Shown in pieces: positions 28,845-38,663 of a stretch of 64,000 nucleotides of DNA; position 1 is the first letter of the stretch, and each line of letters starts with the position of its first letter. Origin of the DNA: Nitrososphaeraceae archaeon (GTDB lineage Archaea; Thermoproteota; Nitrososphaeria; Nitrososphaerales; Nitrososphaeraceae). The stretch spans positions 62,001 to 126,000 of the forward strand of contig JALDRC010000004.1 of NCBI GenBank assembly GCA_031316115.1, given 5' to 3'. The translations under genes were made by a program, and so were the position numbers. The notes beneath the pieces are model-generated. The model did not search any database. It had not been told where the DNA came from and worked only from the letters and a program-made list of their open reading frames with translations.

Positions 28845-30041
28845 ATGTCAAAAATATTTCATGGTCTTATGTTTCGAATTTTTGTGTTGGGAATAATTAT
28901 TCCAATTTTATTTGTAGCAATAAATCAACTCAATTCAGATACTATGTTTGTGTATTCAAATGCAGATAGAACTTTTGTGTATGTTTCTAATGGTGATGAT
29001 GGAGATATTACAGTAATGGAGTTAAACCTTAACTCTGGAAATCTGAAATTGGTAGAAAAGGTACCTGCTGGTCCTAATGTAATGCATATGGCTTTGAGTC
29101 CTGATCATCATTTCCTTTATGCTTCTATTCGTTCAGAACCTTTCTCTGTAATTTCTTATTCGATTAATTCGGAGACCGGTAAGTTAACTCAGCTTTCGAA
29201 AGAATCGTTACCAGATAACATGGTATATATCTCAGTAGATAAAACAGGACGTTTTCTTTTATCTGTTTCCTATAGTGGTTCAAAAATTGCAGTAAACCCA
29301 ATAGCAAGTAACGGTGTAGTCCAACCAGAACCGATACAGTTAATCTCAACCGAATTAAAACCCCATTCAATTTTAGTCGACCAATCAAATCGATTTATAT
29401 ATGTACCTCATTTAGGAAATGATAAAATAAGAAAATTTTTGTTTGATGAATCTACTGGAAATCTTAAACCAAATAATCCTGATTTTGTCTATTCCAAAAA
29501 TGGTTCCGGACCACGGCATTTTGATTTTTCACCAAATAACAATTTTGTTTATGTATCAAATGAACTTGATGGTACTGTTTATGCATATGAGATGAATAAC
29601 AAGACAGGCATTTTAACTGAAATCCAAAGAATTTCGGTATTTCCACCTCCTAATATGACCGTAGAATCATCAACTACTTTAGGCAGAAATGATGTTAAAG
29701 ATGTATCAGATGGTGTAGATACTGCCATTAAAGTTGCTGATATTCACATAACATCTGATGGTAAATGGCTATATGTAAGTGAAAGAGCTACCAACACAAT
29801 TACCGCATTTTCTGTTGATTCTGCTTCTGGTAATTTGACCTACATTGGAAATTACAATACTGAAAAGATCCCTCGAGGAATTAACATTGATCCTGATGGT
29901 AATTTTGTAATAGCAGCAGGACAGAAATCTGATCATGTATCAGTATATGCTATAAATCGACAGTCTGGTGAATTGAAACTCTTGGATCGATATGAATCGG
30001 GTAAGGGTCCAAACTGGATTGAAATTGTGGAATCTAAGTAA
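28845..30041 (+). CDS. Secreted lactonase-type seven-bladed beta-propeller
   Basis: 398 residues. Hydrophobic signal at about 10-28. The rest follows the 6-phosphogluconolactonase-like (PF10282, COG2706) pattern: RTFVYVSNGDDGDITVMELN, HMALSPDHHFLYASIRSEP, PHSILVDQSNRFIYVPHLGN, GPRHFDFSPNNNFVYVSNEL and GNFVIAAGQKSDHVSVYAIN. Export argues against a role in the pentose-phosphate path; relatives outside the cell act on other lactones or bind ligands. The blade count is seven. An insertion of about 40 residues near 270 (STTLGRNDVKDVSDGVDTAI) is typical of the family. No operon partner. Confidence 0.85.
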   Translation: MSKIFHGLMFRIFVLGIIIPILFVAINQLNSDTMFVYSNADRTFVYVSNGDDGDITVMELNLNSGNLKLVEKVPAGPNVMHMALSPDHHFLYASIRSEPFSVISYSINSETGKLTQLSKESLPDNMVYISVDKTGRFLLSVSYSGSKIAVNPIASNGVVQPEPIQLISTELKPHSILVDQSNRFIYVPHLGNDKIRKFLFDESTGNLKPNNPDFVYSKNGSGPRHFDFSPNNNFVYVSNELDGTVYAYEMNNKTGILTEIQRISVFPPPNMTVESSTTLGRNDVKDVSDGVDTAIKVADIHITSDGKWLYVSERATNTITAFSVDSASGNLTYIGNYNTEKIPRGINIDPDGNFVIAAGQKSDHVSVYAINRQSGELKLLDRYESGKGPNWIEIVESK

Positions 30042-30233
30042 CTTTAACAATACGGACTTTTTTTTGGAATACTCTATTAATACGGTAAGATTTGAAGAAA
30101 AAGACATTCCAGTATAATATAATTACAATGTATCATCTATTGATTTATAAATCGAGATTCGACAGACCACTGTGGAATGAAATTATCCTAATATATATTC
30201 TGAAAAAAGATATAATATAAATACACACACCTG
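30042..30233. other. Intergenic region
   Basis: AT-rich; ATATAATATAAATA at 30209-30222 could serve as promoter for the small frame at 30234. Confidence 0.35.
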
Positions 30234-30359
30234 ATGGTAGACAAGGGAGAATTAAAAATATTGTATATAAATCAAACTACAAATAAGAAAGGAAGACAAC
30301 ATGAATATTATATTAACTATGATGAACATCCAGTAACATCTAACAGTGTAAAGAACTAA
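30234..30359 (+). CDS. Possible 41-residue protein
   Basis: ATG at 30234, stop TAA at 30357-30359. It reads MVDKGELKILYINQTTNKKG then ends HPVTSNSVKN. It is hydrophilic, with a plausible beta hairpin. A TATA-like string lies just upstream. Composition is more protein-like than its surroundings. No family recognised; could be a fragment. Confidence 0.3.
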   Translation: MVDKGELKILYINQTTNKKGRQHEYYINYDEHPVTSNSVKN

Positions 30360-30696
30360 CTACAATAATCTTGTAATATTGTATTAGATAATAGGATTTT
30401 TATAGATAGGAAAACATCATTACTTACAAATAAGAAACTAAATAGTATTGAACTTAAAAGATAAAAGGTATAATAAAAGATAGTTGAGATAAACATGTTG
30501 AGTATAACACACAATCTGCAGGATAAAGTTTGGTGTAATTGATTCTTCTATCGAGGATATTGGTGAGATACTTTATCTATGAATAATACATACCTACACA
30601 AACTTGCATATTTATATCGCAAATTCATTCTTTTCTTGTTATAAATCTCCCAACTATAGATCAGATATTATAACAATCACTATCTAAAATGAAAAG
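30360..30696. other. Intergenic region
   Basis: AT-rich, between convergent frames; nothing supportable. Confidence 0.4.
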
Positions 30697-33132
30697 TCAT
30701 CGGTAAAATTTTATCCCTTTATGTTCTAGCAAATTATATATTGGTATTTTGGCAAAGTCGACGATTACAAATTCTATCAACGAATATATCCATATGAATA
30801 TGGCTAACTCCCAACCAATCGCTGGGAGTAATATACCGTAGACTACAATCAGTGTTGCAATAATCTGTGTACCTAATACAGCTAAAAATAAATACATACT
30901 AGGTTTAATGGACCAAAAATGATACCTTGTTCTAGCTACAAATAAAAATAGGTGTCCAGCGATTGACAGCTTCAAATAGATCAATGATTGTAGTAGAGAT
31001 GAATCTAGTTGAAAAATATCTTTTCCAATATACAGAAGGATAAAAGTAGAAGCAACTCCTATTATTCCTAAAGTAGTTGCTATTCCTAATACTCTTCGCA
31101 TATGCCATCTTTCGGGTTTGGGAGAATATCTTACCTTATCATAAGCAATAGTAATAATAGGCATATCATTTAATACGACCAATAATACAATCATAATTGG
31201 AGTAATAGGATAAAAATTAAAGACCAGTATGGAAAGAGTTAAGAATAGAAGAATTCTGATCGTTTCCCCTATCCTATATATCACATAATTATTCATACGC
31301 TGGAATATTTTGCGACTTTCCTTTATTGCATCTATAATCACAGAAAGACCAGGTTGAGTAAGTACAATACCTGCTGCGGATTTTGCAGCATCTGTTGCCC
31401 CTTCAACTGCTATTCCAATATCGGCTTTTTTGAGAGCTGGAGCATCATTTACTCCGTCGCCAGTCATACCTACAATATGTCCCTTTTCTTGTAAAAGTTC
31501 TACAATACGGTATTTATGCTCGGGAAAGACTTGAGCAAATCCATCGGCATTTTCAACAATTCTTCTTTCCTTCTCTTCTGTTATTTGGAAGTCTTCTTTT
31601 TTCTTGTTTAGGCCTATCGATGATGCTTCAACTATATTTGTTCCAAGATTTACTTCTTTACAAATCTCTTTTGCAATTGCTATATGATCTCCAGTTATCA
31701 TTTTGACATTGATTCCCATTGATTGTGCTTTTTTGATAGTTTCTCTTGAATCTTCACGAGGTGGATCTGAAAGAGAAATAATTCCTGCAAATCGCCAATT
31801 TTCATTAGTATCATTTATAGCAACACCAAGAGAACGATAACCTTTGCTAGCAAGGATATCTACCTTCTCTTGTACTTTTGAAACTATTATTCTTTTATTG
31901 CCTGACAATGAAAGTATAACCTGAGGAGCGCCTTTACAGACTTTAAAAATAGCACCAGATTTTTGATCCAAAATTGTTGCCTCTGATCTCTTTGCTACTG
32001 GATCAAATGGTTTGAAGAAATTTGTTTTATAAAATCTAATTCTTTCATAGATCTTTACGGATTTGCACCTTTCTATGATTGCATTATCAATTGGATCGTT
32101 ATCTTCTTCTCTTGATGCAAGGGCAGCATATAGGAGTACTTCTACTTCAGTAATGGATGGATCAAAGGATTCAACTTCAACTATACTTAGCTTGTTCTTT
32201 GTGATGGTTCCTGTCTTATCCGAACAAAGGATATCTGTTCCCGCCATTTCTTCGATGGCTAAAAGCTTACTTACTATTGCCTGTTTTTTTGCAAGCATTG
32301 TAGCTCCAACAGCCATTGTTACTGACAGAACTGCAGGTAACGCTGCGGGAATTGCTGCAATAAGCAGGACAAGTGCAAATTGTAGTGTTTGAAGTAAACT
32401 CTCATGTCTAAACATTGCTACTAGAAAAATAAGTATTATCAGAAATACCGCAAAAGCGATAAGGTAATCTCCTATTTTTACTACAGCTTTCTGGAAATGA
32501 CTTTTTGTCTTGGCTTTTTCCACTAGTTTTGCAGTCTTGCCAAAATATGTATTCGCACCTGTTTTTACTACCAATGCAGTCATCTCTCCCTTCTGAACTA
32601 TTGAACCAGAATATGCTTCTTCAGAAACGTGTTTTTCTACTGGGAGAGACTCTCCAGTCAAAGCAGACTGATCTATAAGAAGGTAATTTCCATCGAAAAG
32701 TTTGACATCCGCAGGAACTATTTCACCAAGACGAATTCTTACTATATCGCCCGGAACAAGATATCTAGATGCCAATACAACCCACTTGCCATCTCTCAAT
32801 ACCTGTGACTTGGTTGCAAGCCTTTGTTTCAAAAGATTGATAGCATTGTCGGCTTTATGCTCATGCCAGAAAGATACTCCGGCATTCAAAAACAAAAGAC
32901 TAATAATTATCCAGAAATCTGTCCAATGGCTAATTATTGCAGAAATAATAGACGCAGCCTCTATCATCCATGGAATAGGACCCCAGAAATAACCTGCAAA
33001 CTTTTTAGCGGGATTCACCTTTTCCTCTTCAATCTCGTTGAATCCATATATTCGAAGACGTTTTTCTGATTCTGCAGAGGATAACCCCTCTTGGCTTGAA
33101 GATAATTTTTCAAATATATCTTCTACAGACAT
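30697..33132 (-). CDS. P3A-type plasma-membrane H+-ATPase
   Basis: 811 residues, the length of archaeal and fungal Pma1-type pumps without a regulatory tail. TGES at 159-162 (actuator), the phosphorylated Asp305 in SDKTGTITKN, FDPVAKRSEA near 378 (nucleotide site, typical of P3A) and MTGDGVNDAP with GDGVND at 558-563. In membrane helix 6, VVLNDMPIITIAYD keeps the Asp that carries the proton in plant and yeast pumps. It pumps H+ out of the cell using ATP. Ten membrane helices are expected. The base composition is slightly richer in G and C than the neighbours. It stands alone. Confidence 0.92.
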   Translation of the reverse strand: MSVEDIFEKLSSSQEGLSSAESEKRLRIYGFNEIEEEKVNPAKKFAGYFWGPIPWMIEAASIISAIISHWTDFWIIISLLFLNAGVSFWHEHKADNAINLLKQRLATKSQVLRDGKWVVLASRYLVPGDIVRIRLGEIVPADVKLFDGNYLLIDQSALTGESLPVEKHVSEEAYSGSIVQKGEMTALVVKTGANTYFGKTAKLVEKAKTKSHFQKAVVKIGDYLIAFAVFLIILIFLVAMFRHESLLQTLQFALVLLIAAIPAALPAVLSVTMAVGATMLAKKQAIVSKLLAIEEMAGTDILCSDKTGTITKNKLSIVEVESFDPSITEVEVLLYAALASREEDNDPIDNAIIERCKSVKIYERIRFYKTNFFKPFDPVAKRSEATILDQKSGAIFKVCKGAPQVILSLSGNKRIIVSKVQEKVDILASKGYRSLGVAINDTNENWRFAGIISLSDPPREDSRETIKKAQSMGINVKMITGDHIAIAKEICKEVNLGTNIVEASSIGLNKKKEDFQITEEKERRIVENADGFAQVFPEHKYRIVELLQEKGHIVGMTGDGVNDAPALKKADIGIAVEGATDAAKSAAGIVLTQPGLSVIIDAIKESRKIFQRMNNYVIYRIGETIRILLFLTLSILVFNFYPITPIMIVLLVVLNDMPIITIAYDKVRYSPKPERWHMRRVLGIATTLGIIGVASTFILLYIGKDIFQLDSSLLQSLIYLKLSIAGHLFLFVARTRYHFWSIKPSMYLFLAVLGTQIIATLIVVYGILLPAIGWELAIFIWIYSLIEFVIVDFAKIPIYNLLEHKGIKFYR

Positions 33133-33926
33133 AGTAAAATACAGTGCTCAACTATCATTTAATTCTAGAGATATATGATGATAAATTTTTTGATTGAAAT
33201 AATTTTTTAACTCGCTAGATCCATTGATTTTAGTGGTTATGTTATTTGAATTGTTTTGTAAAGTTGAACTTATTCTTTAGACCTTTATCGAGATCTGTTG
33301 TGAATACTTATTCGATAATCATTTTGGAACCAAAAATATGTCAGATTGATTTCACACACCAATGATTCAACTCTTAGTTTGGACATAGACTTTGAGTTTG
33401 ATATTATGGTTTGGAAAAATAACGAGCAAAGAAGGATAAATGTTATTTAAATTATGTATAACAAGTGGGAAAATTCATAACATCTCTATAACCAAAAATA
33501 TAAAAATAATTCATCTGCCTAGTTTATGGGATTAGAAAAGATATTACAAATATCCAAAAATGATGTGTCTATCATACTATACTGTCCATCATTTACATAT
33601 TTCCTAAATAAAATATTCACACATTTTATAACAAAAATATTAATTATAATTTGATAATCTATTTACTTGCTAGAATTGATAATCAGAAAATATAAACTTT
33701 TTAGTATATTTAATTCTAAAATTAAATTAATTTGCTATAATTCATTAAATCAAAAATATTTGGATAGAGTTTTTTGGACATAATTAAGGTACATTTTTTT
33801 AAATAGAATGATATAACGAATATTGCAAATAATTTACTTGTGATTAAAAAACATAGTAAATTACCATTTTATAACCCATCAATATTCTTTATATTTATAT
33901 TTATTACACTATAAAATAATGTTTTA
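33133..33926. other. 0.8-kb intergenic stretch
   Basis: Very AT-rich; the left end should hold the promoter of the H+-ATPase gene. No gene, RNA or repeat that I can support. Confidence 0.45.
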
Positions 33927-34949
33927 GTGAATGCTATGAGTACATATAACTCACAAGGTAGTCAACAAAACAATTTGCAGGCATTATGTAACAATTCTGT
34001 AGTAAATTGTTTAGACATATTTTTCTACATAAAGGAAGAAAAGAATGATACTGGAACAAATATTGGTTCAGTAATAAAGTTAATTCGACCAGATTGGAAA
34101 AATGGATAGATATCTTGTCCTCTCAGAATATACATAGCAAATCAGACAATTTGGAAAGGGTTGTTAATTGGTTAAATAGTGAGTTACAAAAAGTATGTAA
34201 AGGAAATAAAGTTTTTTTTCAGAATTATACTAAAATAGATCAAAATCAAACTTTTTATCTTGAAAATATTATCTGTAATAAACAAGGTACAGCCACTTCA
34301 AAGTATAACAATACAATAATTATAGGTGCGCATTATGATAGTAGATCGGCAAATATTTCCGATATTAAAATTAGTGCTCCGGGGGCAGATGATAATGCTA
34401 GCGGAGTTTCAGCACTATTAGAACTTGCATATGTTCTATCATCCATGCATCTGAATAATAATATTGAATTTGTTTTATTTTCCGGAGAAGAACAAGGTCA
34501 ATGGGGATCTCGTCATTATGTAAGAGTTTTAAATGAATCTCTAAATAATAATGCAGTTGTAGATCTTGAATTTGGATATGATTGGTTATCCACAACCTTC
34601 TAACCAATCAAACCAAATCATAATAGAACATGATGTTGGAAATAAACACTTGGGAAATGATAAAAATTCAAAACGAATAGCATTATTGATTCAACAAATA
34701 ACTACAGAGTATACAGATTTACAGGCCATACTAAATAAACTTGGAAATAGTGATTTTAATCCATTCGAAGCTTATGGTTACACCGTTATAGGAATGCATG
34801 ATGGAGGAGAAAAATTTAATCCTAATTATCATAAAAGCTCGGATACAGGTGATACTTTGAACATTAAATATTTATCTTCAATTACAAAGGTGATATTAGC
34901 TACAATTTTAATTCTTGATGAATTAAGTCAATATATGAATCCAAATTAG
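33927..34949 (+). pseudogene. M28-family metallopeptidase, frameshifted
   Basis: A zinc aminopeptidase of family M28 in pieces. The main frame (34094-34603) has the first ligands in IIGAHYDSRSA, the bridging Asp in APGADDNASGVSALLEL and the catalytic pair in FVLFSGEEQGQWGSRHY. It leaves frame near 34560; the next frame (34566-34949) continues exactly with NLDMIGYPQPSNQSN (Asp ligand) and ends with NPNYHKSSDTGDTL (His ligand). One base gained or lost near 34560-34570 explains it. The N-terminus (33927-34109) is a third frame. All metal ligands survive, so the loss is recent or a sequence error. Confidence 0.8.
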
Positions 34950-35502
34950 ATAATTACATAAATATTATAATGTCAACTATCTTTTCAAGGTTTTCAAGGA
35001 TTACAATCTTTCTTCCCAGATCTTATCCAAGAAACATAACTATTATTTTATCTATATTTAGATTGTAGATATCGCTATTTATTCCAAAAGATCATATTAT
35101 ATTTACAATGATTCTTATAATTGATGCAGGTTCATAAATTTATTTGGCTACATTAAAATATAGATTTACGAAAAGGAAATTTCTATTAGTAATATTTTTA
35201 TTATTAATAATTAATATGATATTTTTAGTAACAAGCCAAAAACTATTATTTGCTTCTATTAACTAATTATTTATTTTAGAATATTTATGCATTGAAAAAT
35301 TAATTTATTAATATTAAGAGATAATGTATGGTTAGCCTATCTATATATCTATTAATAGTCACTTATCTAACATAAAATGATATATCGTTAGAGTAATAAA
35401 ATTACATATATAAAAATAAAGTAAAATTTAAATACTAAATCCTAAAGATTAACGACTTTTGGAGAGGAGTAAAGAAATAAAAATAATATTAAACAATTAT
35501 TT
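34950..35502. other. Intergenic region
   Basis: AT-rich; no gene seen. It marks the left edge of the patch of small broken genes that follows. Confidence 0.4.
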
Positions 35503-35781
35503 TTATGAAATAGGAATAAAATCTTTCTCGTCAATCTCTATTGAACCGTACTGCCCACTTGTAGATATAGAACCAAATTTATTTACAAGACCCTCTGCCT
35601 CTTTCAATGCTTCGCCTTTTAGTTCTCCGAATTGTTTATTGTTGAGTCTATCAAGATTTGCAGTGCTCCAGAAAATCATTTTTCCCACATCGTCATTAGG
35701 CATGGGAGTTTGAATGACAGGTTTTGCTGCTCTAATCTGCTGTAGGTTAGTAACATCAATATCAACTATTATTTTATTCAT
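35503..35781 (-). CDS. Small hypothetical protein, plasmid- or virus-like
   Basis: 92 residues starting MNKIIVDIDVTNLQQIRAAK. Soluble, with KMIFWSTANLDRLNNKQFGE in the middle and an acidic end (SIEIDEKDF). The frame is intact and richer in GC than the surrounding DNA. No family recognised. The ORF is the first of a run of small genes on the same strand (35503-36880), the rest of which are broken, so it probably belongs to a decayed integrated element. Confidence 0.5.
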   Translation of the reverse strand: MNKIIVDIDVTNLQQIRAAKPVIQTPMPNDDVGKMIFWSTANLDRLNNKQFGELKGEALKEAEGLVNKFGSISTSGQYGSIEIDEKDFIPIS

Positions 35782-35808
35782 TTTTCTACTTTAACATCAT
35801 CCTTCTTA

Positions 35809-36084
35809 TTAGCGTAGTTCTTGAAACACTAGGTTATTCTCTACTTGTTTACAAAGTCTATCGATTTCAGATTCATATTGTTCTATCTTTTTGTCATTGT
35901 ACTCTTCGGCTAACTGCAGATCCTTTATTACTTCTTTAGCAGAATTCCATTGTACTAGTACGTGTTTGATAAAGTGGTACTGTGTTTCCTTTTACTGCTT
36001 GTGCTGGTTAATCTGTTCTAAAGTGTCTAAACTAACTCCTATTGTTGTCGTAGTTACTGGTTTGAACCTTCTGTGTCTACCCAT
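35809..36084 (-). pseudogene. Ribbon-helix-helix-like gene with one in-frame stop
   Basis: 92-codon frame starting MGRHRRFKPVTTTTIGVSLD. The strand TTTIGVSLDTLEQINQHK followed by ETQYHFIKHVL has the strand-helix-helix layout of RHH DNA-binding proteins; the rest is a coiled coil (EYNDKKIEQYESEIDRLCKQ). A TAA sits between NQHKQ and KETQ, exactly in the turn. No frameshift. It ends 27 bases before the 35503-35781 gene. Confidence 0.55.
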
Positions 36085-36124
36085 CTTTGTAAACTCCCCT
36101 GATAAACAAAAAAGTTATTTTTCT

Positions 36125-36720
36125 TCATCTTTATCTTCAACTTCACAATACTGTCAGTTTTACCACAGTTAAGACACGCATCCTCGAATACTACCATATT
36201 CCTATCAATTCGTTCCGTATACTCTACACTTTTCCATGTATGTTCTACAGTATTAGTTATACAATCAATTACTGCTGTAGATAATTCTTGATTCTCCTAT
36301 TGCGTTTAATGAAAGTCCATTTTGAACAATACTAGAAATATTATTGCATGAATAGCTAGTTTTGATAAATTATTAGAGGTTCCATTATTTCTTGTAGCAC
36401 ATCCTAAAAGCTATAGTCGTCTAGTTCGCAGAATTGTTGTCGCTGGGTCTTATTGGCCTGTTCTGCATCAATCTCTGCTTTTTCCAATATGTTTAGTTTT
36501 CTGATAGATTCATGCTTGTATTGGTCTGCTACTGTTGTGGTGTTGGTATCTCTCGTACTAATAGGAAGTTTATTTTATATTGATTGGACTAGACCTAAAT
36601 GGATAGCGTACTCTGCTACAGAAATGTGCTTGCTTTTGTCTTGATTATTATATGCATAGTGCCAACAATTACATAAGGTCGAGTCATTTTTATATTCTAC
36701 AAAGTAATACTATTACTTAC
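36125..36720 (-). pseudogene. Zinc-ribbon protein pseudogene
   Basis: The minus strand reads YKNDSTLCNCWHYAYNNQDK, SVAEYAIHLGLVQSI, a TAA, then NKLPISTRDTNTTTVADQYK and KAEIDAEQANKTQRQQFCEL, a TAG after DDYSF, and DVLQEIMEP. Two frame changes later it continues as QELSTAVIDCITNTVEHTWK and ends with VVFEDACLNCGKTDSIV. The CxC and CxxC pairs suggest zinc binding. The family is not recognised. Small Cys-rich proteins of this kind are common on archaeal plasmids and viruses. Confidence 0.45.
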
Positions 36721-36837
36721 AGACTCGGATTCTACGTAATAATCGTACGTGTTCCTAGTAGGATTGGAGTTCTGTGTTCTTTGAAAGACCCTGTTGAGAA
36801 GTGCCAGATTTCGACCGCGGCACTCTCGCAGAATCAT
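36697..36837 (-). other. 46-residue frame in a GC-richer patch
   Basis: Starts MILRECRGRNLALLNRVFQR and ends ESESVSNSITL. The patch has a clearly higher GC content than its surroundings and also holds a 9-bp hairpin (36799-36828), so the coding reading may be a by-product of a structured site. I cannot decide between the two. Confidence 0.3.
36799..36828. repeat. GC-rich inverted repeat
   Basis: GAGAAGTGCC and GGCACTCTC are complementary except for one bulged base, around a 13-base loop containing TTTCGACC. The stem is unusually GC-rich for this DNA. It could be a recombination or attachment site of the decayed element, or a fragment of a structured RNA gene. Confidence 0.45.
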
Positions 36838-36941
36838 ATTTTCTTCATTAATGAAGTTTTTGTTTTGAAACTAAATGTTTAATAGTTATATTATTCATTG
36901 CATAATATTTATATGTTATCTCATTATTGGTCATATTATGC

Positions 36942-36958
36942 TATGCATATAATGCATA
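36942..36958. promoter_or_regulatory. Perfect inverted repeat upstream of RHH gene
   Basis: TATGCAT-ATA-ATGCATA, two 7-bp arms around three bases. It lies about 45 bases before the RHH-like frame at 37002. RHH proteins commonly bind such short palindromes and repress their own gene, so this may be the operator. Confidence 0.4.
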
Positions 36959-37001
36959 AATAGACAAATATATTATTTACATATTAAGTATAAACTCAAT
37001 A

Positions 37002-37133
37002 TTGACCAGAAAAACAAGTATTAGCGAGGAAACCAATTCAGAATTAACTAAATTTGGAGTTTACAGTGAAATCATATATGATATAATTCGAAAGTGTATT
37101 GATGTCTATAAACGCGAACTACAATCCAAATAA
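37002..37133 (+). CDS. Small ribbon-helix-helix DNA-binding protein
   Basis: TTG start at 37002, TAA at 37131-37133, 43 residues. It begins LTRKTSISEETNSELTKFGV and continues YSEIIYDIIRKCIDVYKREL. This is the standard RHH layout: a short basic strand, SEETNSELTK helix, then a second helix after the GxYSE turn, as in antitoxins and plasmid copy-control proteins. It is the only intact RHH gene in the patch and runs opposite to the broken ones. No toxin gene is recognisable beside it, so plasmid control is as likely as an antitoxin role. Confidence 0.5.
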   Translation: MTRKTSISEETNSELTKFGVYSEIIYDIIRKCIDVYKRELQSK

Positions 37134-37211
37134 TATAATTATTATTCCAAAAAAAAATAACCCAAGAAGTTAGTTATTCTTCCGATTTTTCTATCTAGAC
37201 TTTAACAGGTA

Positions 37212-37677
37212 CTAACGATGAACAAATTGTTCAACATCAGTATTGTTTTTTTCTGCTTGTAACTCTGATTGAGAACTTGATTCAAAAACATTAGAATATT
37301 GGTTTGTATTTCCAGGAAGTTGCCAGGTTAGTGTTACGTCGTAGGATTCTGCTTGACTGCCAACATCATCGTCTAAATACATTTCAAAAGGTGCTTTCAT
37401 GTTTGGTTGAAGATCCCGTGGTTGTGTATAAGCATAAACACTTCCGATCATATCACATGTTCCATCATAAAAAGTTGCAATAACCTTTACAAATTTAACA
37501 TTATCTTATACATTGTTTTTAACCTGTCCAATAAATTTTGTTGAATATTCTCCTTCTTTTATTTTTGAACTTAGTAATTCTACTTTTTTCTGACTCTTGT
37601 CCAAAAGAAGAGTTTAGCGATGCCGAAAAAATTCCAGTGAAAAGAACAAACATTATTAATTCAAATGAGTATTTCAC
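37212..37677 (-). pseudogene. Secreted FxLYD-domain protein, broken
   Basis: GTG at 37677 opens an export signal (MFVLFTGIFSASLNSSFGQE). The frame then shifts by one base; the continuation reads VELLSSKIKEGEYSTKFIGQ, VKNNV, a TAA, DNVKFVKVIATFYDG, and goes on into the open segment 37212-37451 (MIGSVYAYTQPRDLQPNMKA, ending EQFVHR). The order strand-GQVKNN-VKFVKVIATFYD is typical of FxLYD domains. One frameshift and one stop, with the rest well kept, suggest recent loss. Confidence 0.6.
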
Positions 37678-37836
37678 AACGATAGTTTTATGATAAATTA
37701 AATAAAGTTTTTCTTAATTAATCGCTAACACTTCTTACACCAATCATTCAAAACATACCAAGGGATCAGATAAAAGGCTTACAATGCTGGAACTTGGAAA
37801 CAATTAACTAAGCACTCAACCAAAAATTAAGTCCTA

Positions 37837-38043
37837 ATGAGTACAGAGCAAGAGGTTACAAAGCAGTATGAAAGGTTATCTGACATTGTAGCAGAGTTAG
37901 GATGGAATATTCATGGTTCTCAATCTCACTACTTAGACATTTCAGAACTTATAGTAGTTTATTATGAGGTTCTTGGTAGTGCTGAACAAAGGGAACCAGT
38001 AAAGCAAAGATTAAACTATTATAGTTATAAATCCGATTACTAA
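37837..38043 (+). CDS. Small hypothetical protein
   Basis: 68 residues starting MSTEQEVTKQYERLSDIVAE. Soluble and helical, with an amphipathic second helix (YLDISELIVVYYEVLG). The frame is intact and starts with ATG. No family recognised. It sits in the patch of decayed small genes and has no partner; downstream DNA (to about 38150) looks like broken coding sequence. Confidence 0.45.
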   Translation: MSTEQEVTKQYERLSDIVAELGWNIHGSQSHYLDISELIVVYYEVLGSAEQREPVKQRLNYYSYKSDY

Positions 38044-38348
38044 GTGTAATAATAACGAAAACCAGAGTGGACAGAAGTATCTTATTGGAGATGTTGCGCA
38101 CAAAAGAATACTTCTATCTACTCATGGAAAGGTTTGTTTTTCGACACGACATGATGTGTGCGAGTATTATCTCTTAAAATATAGTATATTATAGCATTTT
38201 GTCTAATATTATTATTTCTGGTATATCTTGATTCATAAATGTTGATAATAAATCCAAGTTCATAATTTGCAAATAAACTTCAAAAGTCAGAGGAACAAGA
38301 AGCAAAGACTGGTAATCATATTATTTTATAAATAAAAAATATAGAAGT
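38044..38348. other. Intergenic stretch with possible coding debris
   Basis: The first 110 bases read like a broken continuation (PEWTEVSYW in one frame) but cannot be joined to a gene. The rest is AT-rich. Confidence 0.35.
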
Positions 38349-38594
38349 TTATTTGGCAGAATCACCTATTGATTGCTTTGCTTTGTCCAAGTGTGTTTTA
38401 GCATCTTCTGTATCTCCAGCATCAAGAGATTTCTTGGCTTAGTCTAGATGTTGTTTTGCTTCATCACACGTAGGAGGACAGATAATATCTGCCTCAGCAT
38501 TCTGGTCGGATATCCAAGATACAAACATAAGCGAAGATGCTACTAATATAGAAGATAACAATACTGTTGTTCCTTGTAGTTTTAATTTTTTCAT
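38349..38594 (-). pseudogene. Small secreted protein gene with one in-frame TAA
   Basis: 82-codon frame starting MKKLKLQGTTVLLSSILVAS (signal peptide). After cleavage, a Cys pair (ICPPTCDEAKQHLD), then TAA, then two helical repeats (AKKSLDAGDTEDAKTHLDKA). The repeat that follows shows Lys at the matching place (THLDKAK), so a Lys or Gln codon was probably changed. Everything else is open. Small secreted helical-repeat proteins of this type are common in ammonia-oxidising archaea. Confidence 0.6.
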
Positions 38595-38663
38595 TAGAAC
38601 TGTGATATCCTTAGTGATATTTATTCTTGTTTCAAAATAAAGTCAACAGTTTCGTTAGAAATT

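Noticed and set aside
32063-33069. Plus-strand frames inside the P-type ATPase gene
   Set aside because: Shadows of a strongly supported gene on the other strand; no domain.
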